22,379 nt of DNA. Origin: Pleurobrachia bachei. Taxonomy: Eukaryota > Ctenophora > Tentaculata > Cydippida > Pleurobrachiidae. Within the stretch, counting starts at the first letter, position 1. The number at the start of each line of letters is the position of its first letter. A program made the translations under genes and the position numbers. Under the pieces are notes generated by a model. It worked only from the letters and a program-made list of their open reading frames with translations, did no database searches and was not told the origin of the DNA. This document shows positions 17,301-22,379 of the stretch, one piece after another. The stretch spans positions 1 to 22,379 of the forward strand of contig AVPN01001273.1 of the NCBI GenBank assembly GCA_000695325.1, written 5' to 3'.

Positions 17301-20300
17301 CACAAAGTTACTCTGAAGTCTGATCTATTTTCATTGAACAATCCACTTTCTTCAAACCTGATTTTCATGTAATACCCTTCTTTTCAGATCATCTCTATTT
17401 CTTAGGTAAGGGTGCCCGGTGCAGGTGATTGAGATAATAATCGGCTGCATAAAATGTACCAGACATGTACTACTCCTATATGTCTGCATAAAATAATTTA
17501 TCAATCAATTAGTCTGACATAATGCATGGACAAGCAAGATAGTGTGTGACTAGTTGTAAAATCGCTGCATGATGGGTCTGTTTAGGCGATAACCTGACAT
17601 GCATGGTCAGACACTTTCTTTTACTGTTCAGAGAGTTAGAAAAGGGTCCACATCTGACACGATATCACGAAACTAAACAGTTTTCTGATATAATTAGCTA
17701 ATTCTTCTCTTCTTCACAGGTTCAGGCTGTACTACCTGGCCCTTCCACCCACCGTTTTCATCAATGTGTGCACTCAACTCAAACAACACTGCTGGAGCAA
17801 GTAAGTGATTGTACAACTACTTTAATGTACATCTGTTTAAACACTGTTTTAGTGTCAACAACACGGATATAGCCGTGTGTTTAGACCTAGTTCAAAGACG
17901 GATATAATAGGAATGTGTTTAGACACGGTTTAGAAAACGGATATGTACCAGTCCGAAATGTAGATACAATAATTATACTGTTCATGTAATTTGTACTTCT
18001 CTCTCCCTCCCTACTTCTCTCTCCTTGTGTAAGATCTGGAGAATCATGCACTTCAATCGTAGTAATGTTTTACACACAAACGAATTCAGTGTAAACTGTG
18101 TGAATTGTATGTAAAAGTTGTACAAATAAAAAACATATTATATCCAATGGATGTATGTGAGTTTTCGCCGGCTGTTCATATATACTCTGAACTCGTGTGT
18201 ATGAGAGGTTATAACATTACACAGCGGCACTGGTGTGTGGTAATATTCGGCTGGTATATTGACAGCTTCATATTCACCTGTACTGTGTACGTGGTGGTGG
18301 TAGACAGAGAAAGAAGGAATGAGGTTATTGGGGGGGTCTGAAAGTGCCTTGATGTAGAGTTCAGCTGCAGGTATCAAACATCTGGTTCCACTGTTTTCAT
18401 CTCTTCCCTCTGAGAGGTTATACATACATGATGAACTCTGTGTACCGACTAACTACCAGTCTAATAGTCTCTTCTTTTCCTGTCAAACAAATTACATGAA
18501 AGTTCCACACTGTCTTAGACCGGTGTTGAATATGTACTTATCAAACGACAGTACTCAGTCTAATCAAGTCCACCTACTCACAGCCACATTACTAATTCCT
18601 CCCTCATCAATCAGGAATGTGAGTTGTCGGGTGATTGTTGAGAAGCCGTTTGGTCGAGACATGGAAACATCAAACGAGCTATCTGCCGCTCTTACTGGAC
18701 TGTTTAGGTAATTATAGCTAATTCGTTAGTAATTAGTAATTAGTGTAGATCTGTTAATATGTACATCATGTGTGGTATTTTCTGTCTTATTTTATTCCAA
18801 CTTGCCCTTCCTGTGTTAATCCCTCCCAATTGCTGTCTAATACCCAACATAATTAATACATCACAATTAGTCATGTCTGTCTACCCGTTTCTCCCTCTAC
18901 TCTCATTACCTATGATTCCGTGACTTATGAATCTAATTTGCTCTTTGTACTGTGTGATAATACACACCTGGTGGGGTCCTAATACAAAATATTCATCCAA
19001 TCTATGAAAATCGAATCTTTTCGCTTTCCCCTCATGTCCCTCACATTTCAACTGTGTAGTATTAGAAATACATCCTCCTTTCTCTCATCGCCATATCTTC
19101 CACTATCCCGATTCATCTCCCTCATTCCTACTACACTACTTAATTATCCCCCTCCCTCACAGAGAGCACGAGATATATCGAATTGACCACTACCTTGGCA
19201 AAGAGATGGTTCTCAATCTAATCATTCTGCGTTTTGGAAATGAGCTACTCCGATCGGTTTGGAATCGAGATAAGATCTCCAATGTGGTGATCACGTTTAA
19301 AGAGGACTTTGGTACTGCTGGGCGAGCTGGGTACTTTGATACAAGTGGAATTATCAGGTAATTATCTCTTTATCATTCATAATTAAATTCATTAATAACG
19401 TCCCATGAGGGGCTTGCACAGAGAAGGACAACTTGTGAGAAGTGTGCGGGCGCGGTCGCCGAATGGTTCAGATTTGTAATCTCTGCGCGAGATTCCTGTG
19501 CGCGTTGAAAACCGTGGGAAATAATAATAATAATAATAATAATATAAGTTTTTGTATACCGCCCAGGCAAAACAGGGCCAGCAAACTGAATTTTGACTGA
19601 CACTGCTCAGCGTCAGAGCGGTATACCTAAATTAAAACGCCTTCCTTACTTATGACACACATTATAAATTCTGGTTTTAAACACACCATAGATAGACTTT
19701 TATTGATGAAAATACGGGTCTCATAAAAAACGAACCAACTTAGATAAGCATAAAAATGCTCTCACACGGAATAAAGCTAAATTCCAAAGTCAGCAGCGCG
19801 CATGCTACTGGGTATCAATGCATATGCAGACACTAGACGACCCCATATCTGCTCTCTGGTTGGGCCATTTGGACTGCCAGGAGGAGGATTAGTGTCCCCC
19901 TCAAGCAGACGGTTCAGAACAGAGCTACCCTTACACTTAGAACTAAATATCGTACTCTCAAGAGCTCTATCAAACTCTTCTCTATTCGTAACACCATCAA
20001 AATTATTCATCCTAAAACACCTGGCTCACACTCCTGGAGAGAGATAAATCCCAACTCAAACACTCACAGTACGTTCTTAATAAGCCCACAGAGATTTACG
20101 TAACTATAAAGATATCGAAGATTGGAAAATAACCTCTAACACGGATCAATCGATTATAAGTGGAACACTCAAATTAATTTGTTTAAAATAGTGTTGAAAA
20201 GTTTGAAATATTGGAAAACTTGGGAGACACGGAATTGGATTTGTGTGGTTCAGGTCACGCAAAATGAATCATCTGGTGGGGGCACTGTGAGCCCTGTTTT

Positions 20301-21794
20301 TCAGATAAATTAATCACACGAATAATATATACTCTCATCAGGGATGTTATGCAGAATCATCTACTGCAGATCCTATGTCTTGTAGCAATGGAGAGACCTG
20401 TCTCTGTAGATGCATCTGATATTAGGGATGAGAAGGTAACAAATGGAATCTTGATTTTGAGTCCCCTTTTAAACAACTCAAATTGTTCTCTATTAGCGTG
20501 TACTGACTTAAGCCCCTTGATAAGTAATGAAACAACTGAATATCCTTGCTCGACCCCCTCTCAGAATATACCACCCTCTCCCAGGTAAAAGTACTCAAGT
20601 TCATTAAACCCATCGAACTAGACGATGTAGTTATTGGACAATATGTTGGTAACCCTGATGGTAAAACAGATGATGCCCGAACTGGATATAAAGAGGACCC
20701 AGGAGTGCCAGCTGACTCCAAAACACCCACTTATGCGATGGCTAAAATGCATATTGATAATGATCGATGGGCGGGAGTTCCATTCATTCTCAAATGCGGT
20801 AAGTAGCTGGCGTGTTTCTAGCATCATTATGGAGCGAGGAGAATGGTCATGTATCGCGCTCACAGATAGGAACTGATACCTAGTTTAAAACATGAGATCC
20901 AATAAAACATCCCTCTAGTCTTTCCTGACTTCTCTCACCGCGACGGCAGAATATTGTTAAGGAGAGTTAGAACATAACCCTCTCTCTGCAGGAAAAGCAC
21001 TGAATGAGAGGAAGGCTGAAATTAGGATTCAGTTTAAGGACACTCCTAGTGATATTTTCGGTAATATGTGCAGGAGGAATGAATTAGTCATCCGAGTACA
21101 GCCTTCCGAGGTAAAAAGGGGGAGAGATTCAAAGATTATTAATAAAATAAAATGGTTTCTGGCGGCACCGACCTGATCTGAGCGCAATATGAGAATCAAA
21201 CCGGGTCGCCAGACAGATAAGATGAGGATATACTCAGACGAAAAATGGCAATTCATTAAACTACTTTCAGGCGGTATACTGTAAAATGAATGTCAAGTCC
21301 CCCGGTATGTCATTCAACACTGTAGAGTCTGAATTGAACCTGAGTTACCATGATCGGTTCGAGGGTCTTGACCTTCCTGATGCCTATGAGAGGCTTATTC
21401 TGGACTTCATACTGGGTTCTCAGACTAACTTCGTTCGAACGTGAGTACAATGAATATGCTTCGTAGTGTTACATTGAGTAGAGGCCAGATGGCAAGGGCA
21501 AAACCTACATGACCTCCAATAGGTTTATTGAGTAACCCTTTACTCAACAGCAGAGCAGTAATTATAAAGAGTTAAACAGTTGTGAGACCAAAATAACCCC
21601 ACCCCATCCATTCCAGTGACGAGTTAGCGGAAGCCTGGAGGATCTTCACACCCCTACTTCACAAGTTGGACGCTGGCCAAAAGGATCCCGTCCAGTACAT
21701 GTACGGAACACGAGGTCCTGAGGAAGCTGACAAGTTCATTGGTGATCTAGGATTCAAGTTCTCCAGCACCTACAAGTGGACTGCAAAGAAATAA
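14275..21794 (+). CDS. G6PD: Glucose-6-phosphate dehydrogenase, 12 coding exons
   Basis: This cytosolic enzyme oxidises glucose 6-phosphate to 6-phosphogluconolactone with NADP+, the entry step of the pentose phosphate pathway and a main NADPH source. Exons: 14275-14313, 15672-15770, 15971-16117, 16644-16777, 17720-17800, 18615-18707, 19163-19357, 20342-20435, 20585-20798, 20992-21110, 21271-21440 and 21617-21794 (TAA at 21792). All phases match and give 520 residues, against 515 in human. Motifs in order: coenzyme site GASGDLAKKK (about 44-53), [17 protein letters not shown] (176-182), substrate and catalytic RIDHYLGKE (204-212), [51 protein letters not shown] and TYKW near the C-terminus. 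Nothing essential is missing. An alternative first exon lies at 14777-14848. Confidence 0.96.
14314..15671 (+). other. First G6PD intron region
   Basis: A 1358-base intron if exon 14275 is used. It is pyrimidine-rich in several stretches and contains the candidate alternative first exon at 14777-14848, with its own possible promoter upstream. No other gene is seen. It ends at the GAACTAG acceptor at 15671. Confidence 0.6.
14777..14848 (+). CDS. G6PD: Candidate alternative G6PD first exon ([10 protein letters not shown]...GVKQ)
   Basis: ATGAGCTCTCCACC opens 24 codons rich in Ser and Pro, ending in CAG directly before GTGAAG. It ends in phase 0 and joins exon 15672 in frame, giving a different N-terminus. 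It is not usable as an internal exon in frame because the only nearby upstream AG puts it in another frame that reaches a stop. There is no conservation evidence. Confidence 0.4.
15822..15889. mobile_element. 68-bp miniature inverted repeat with 11-bp direct flanks
   Basis: GGTAATGACTAATGAAATTA at the left and ...GGGGTGACTTCATTATAACC at the right are imperfect reverse complements (shared TAATGAA...ACCCC). The unit is flanked by a perfect direct repeat TATTATCCATT at 15811-15821 and 15890-15900. It lies in a G6PD intron. The structure fits a miniature transposable element, though the family is unknown and the duplication is longer than usual. Confidence 0.55.
16118..16643 (+). other. G6PD intron, nothing recognised
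   Basis: Intron between the coenzyme-binding exon and exon 16644; no repeat or gene recognised. It ends in a CT-rich tract and CCAG. Confidence 0.6.
16778..17719 (+). other. G6PD intron, one small hairpin only
   Basis: A 942-base intron. GGCACGA (17008-17014) pairs with TCGTGCC (17040-17046) around a 25-base loop, which is within chance expectation. No other structure or gene is recognised. Confidence 0.6.
17801..18614 (+). other. G6PD intron with degenerate short tandem units
   Basis: About 17832-17949 contains three degenerate units of roughly 36-43 bases, each with GTTTA(A/G)AC early and ACGGATAT late. The rest is unique sequence; open frames on both strands in 18105-18425 have no recognisable protein content. 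Confidence 0.5.
18708..19162 (+). other. G6PD intron, nothing recognised
   Basis: AT-rich and then CT-rich intron ending in CCCTCACAG. No repeat or gene is recognised. Confidence 0.6.
19448..19545 (+). mobile_element. tRNA-Ser/Leu-like SINE head with (AAT)n tail
   Basis: GGTCGCCGAATGGTTCAGA resembles the A-box and D-arm of a long-variable-arm tRNA (compare GTGGCCGAGTGGTTAAG). A degenerate B-box-like GCGTTGAAAACC follows about 50 bases later. An (AAT)n microsatellite of about eight units (19519-19545) follows directly. The B box is too degraded for a functional tRNA, and the (AAT)n tail suggests a retroposed SINE copy in the G6PD intron. Confidence 0.55.
19554..19626. repeat. 73-bp inverted-repeat unit, GTATACCGC ends
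   Basis: GTATACCGC at 19554-19562 and GCGGTATAC at 19618-19626 are perfect inverted repeats, and an inner CTGAC...GTCAG pair strengthens the hairpin. It directly follows the (AAT)n tail and may be part of the same insertion or a separate miniature element. Confidence 0.45.
19777..20010 (-). CDS. Unidentified antisense open frame in a G6PD intron
   Basis: A 77-residue minus-strand frame starts [18 protein letters not shown] and ends SMRAADFGI. Its composition is protein-like, with mixed charge and a PPPGSPNGP loop. On the minus strand a CTCTCTCCAG acceptor-like site lies about 25 bases upstream of the ATG, and an AATAAA (19704-19699) lies about 73 bases after the stop. This could be the terminal exon of a small nested gene or a fragment of an inserted element. 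I do not recognise the family, and it may be chance. Confidence 0.25.
   Translation of the reverse strand: MNNFDGVTNREEFDRALESTIFSSKCKGSSVLNRLLEGDTNPPPGSPNGPTREQIWGRLVSAYALIPSSMRAADFGI
21157..21216. repeat. Short hairpin element in a G6PD intron
   Basis: It begins TTCTGGCGGCACCGACC and ends CCGGGTCGCCAGACAG, with the ends mutually complementary (TCTGGCG with CGCCAGA). Both edges resemble those of 13345-13392. On the minus strand GGTTTGATTCTC is B-box-like, so a relation to a tRNA-derived SINE is possible but weak. Confidence 0.45.
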
Positions 21795-21866
21795 AGGGAC
21801 TCTACTCGGGACAGTGATATTGGGAATGGGAATGTGTGGGAGTTAGGACAGGATTGTTTTAGGTCT
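21795..21866 (+). other. G6PD: G6PD 3' UTR
   Basis: Short untranslated stretch between the TAA at 21792-21794 and the AATAAA at 21867, so the mature message probably ends within a few tens of bases after 21872. Confidence 0.6.
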
Positions 21867-21872
21867 AATAAA
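21867..21872 (+). promoter_or_regulatory. Polyadenylation signal AATAAA for G6PD
   Basis: Canonical hexamer 73 bases after the stop codon, followed by a T/G-rich stretch (TTGTGTTGAG), a typical arrangement for cleavage and polyadenylation. Confidence 0.7.
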
Positions 21873-21899
21873 TTGTGTTGAGAGTTATAGAGATCAAGT

Positions 21900-22379
21900 T
21901 ATTGCGTACAATGTTATACACTGTACAATTATCACTAGACCCATGCAATATGTGTATATAGCAACCCTCACTGCAAAGTGTATTTTATGTTTTAGTTTCG
22001 AATGTGTATGATATGTGACCTTTACCAAGTTTTACTCCCCAAAATTAAACTATTCTCTCAATTTGCGATTGTTCTTGTAGAACACCATGCAATGATGCAT
22101 TCCACATACCATGAGGATCTCAATCGGAATGTCCACTTCGGGCGCCATGCACATGGCGATGACGAAATTTGCAAATTGTTGGAAAGCGCATTTGCACAAT
22201 TAGTGCAACGCATTTCTCCGCCGCGCTGCGCGCGTGATAGTGTTCGCGAAATTTCGAGAGAAAAACTTTTTGCGAAACAAATATAGTCGCGTTTTTTATA
22301 GGGATCCCTAAAAAAGTTCAGTAGTTACACAGCGTTTACACAGACTTTACTCAGTCGTTACACCCAGAGCGGCGCGTGC
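21900..22379. other. Downstream flank, no gene recognised
   Basis: The stretch has hairpin-forming sequence: CGCCATG-CA-CATGGCG (22143-22158) and CGCGC-TGC-GCGCG within the 14-mer CCGCGCTGCGCGCG (22221-22234) that also occurs at 13264-13277. A plus-strand open frame up to 22286 has no recognisable protein content. CpG-bearing DNA near the edge might belong to a promoter of a gene beyond the window. Confidence 0.45.

Noticed and set aside
18105-18425. Overlapping open frames on both strands in a G6PD intron
   Set aside because: No recognisable motif, no splice or start context, and they lie between well-supported G6PD exons.
22002-22286. 94-codon open frame downstream of G6PD
   Set aside because: It runs through hairpin-rich sequence and has no recognisable domain; it is more likely chance or part of a repeat.

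Overview
The window is animal nuclear DNA from a compact, intron-rich genome. Every junction I placed is a GT-AG intron, most introns are 100-1000 bases, and the two conserved genes sit about 3.6 kb apart. The proteins are clearly metazoan, and the small introns and many miniature repeats suggest a non-vertebrate such as a sponge or other early-branching invertebrate. I cannot name the species from sequence alone.

Region 1 (266-10681, plus strand) is a KDM6A/UTX-type histone H3K27 demethylase: an N-terminal DSRLFGF motif, TPR repeats, a short proline-rich linker, a JmjC domain with its iron ligands, and a C-terminal four-cysteine zinc domain. The gene from 4107 onward joins in frame through 15 exons. 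Its 5' part is highly abnormal. A 374-base unit, holding a TPR-coding 121-base exon and the last 28 bases of the exon before it, is repeated head to tail with perfect spacing from 865 to 3246. The array starts abruptly in the middle of an exon, next to a GC-rich hairpin repeat, and the exons that should encode the first one or two TPRs are absent. The frame allows at most one copy of the 121-base exon to be used. The last copy differs from the others by eight clustered, purely synonymous changes while its flanking introns are identical.

Region 2 (10682-14274) is a gene-free spacer. It holds a composite DNA-transposon-like element (10897-12539) flanked by a perfect 8-base target-site duplication. 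The element contains two near-identical modules, each with a tRNA-like B box, and a nested 183-base palindromic element. Further right are several GC-rich hairpins and a CpG-rich stretch.

Region 3 (14275-21794, plus strand) is an apparently complete glucose-6-phosphate dehydrogenase gene of 12 coding exons, predicted at 520 residues. It has two possible in-frame first exons. Its introns carry a tiny inverted-repeat element, a tRNA-derived SINE-like fragment with an (AAT)n tail, an antisense open frame with a downstream AATAAA, and a short hairpin element. A polyadenylation signal follows at 21867. The remainder, to 22379, has no recognised gene.

The two genes are not functionally linked in any obvious way: one is a chromatin regulator and the other a cytosolic pentose-phosphate enzyme. 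The most unusual material is the exon array in the first gene and the composite element between the genes.
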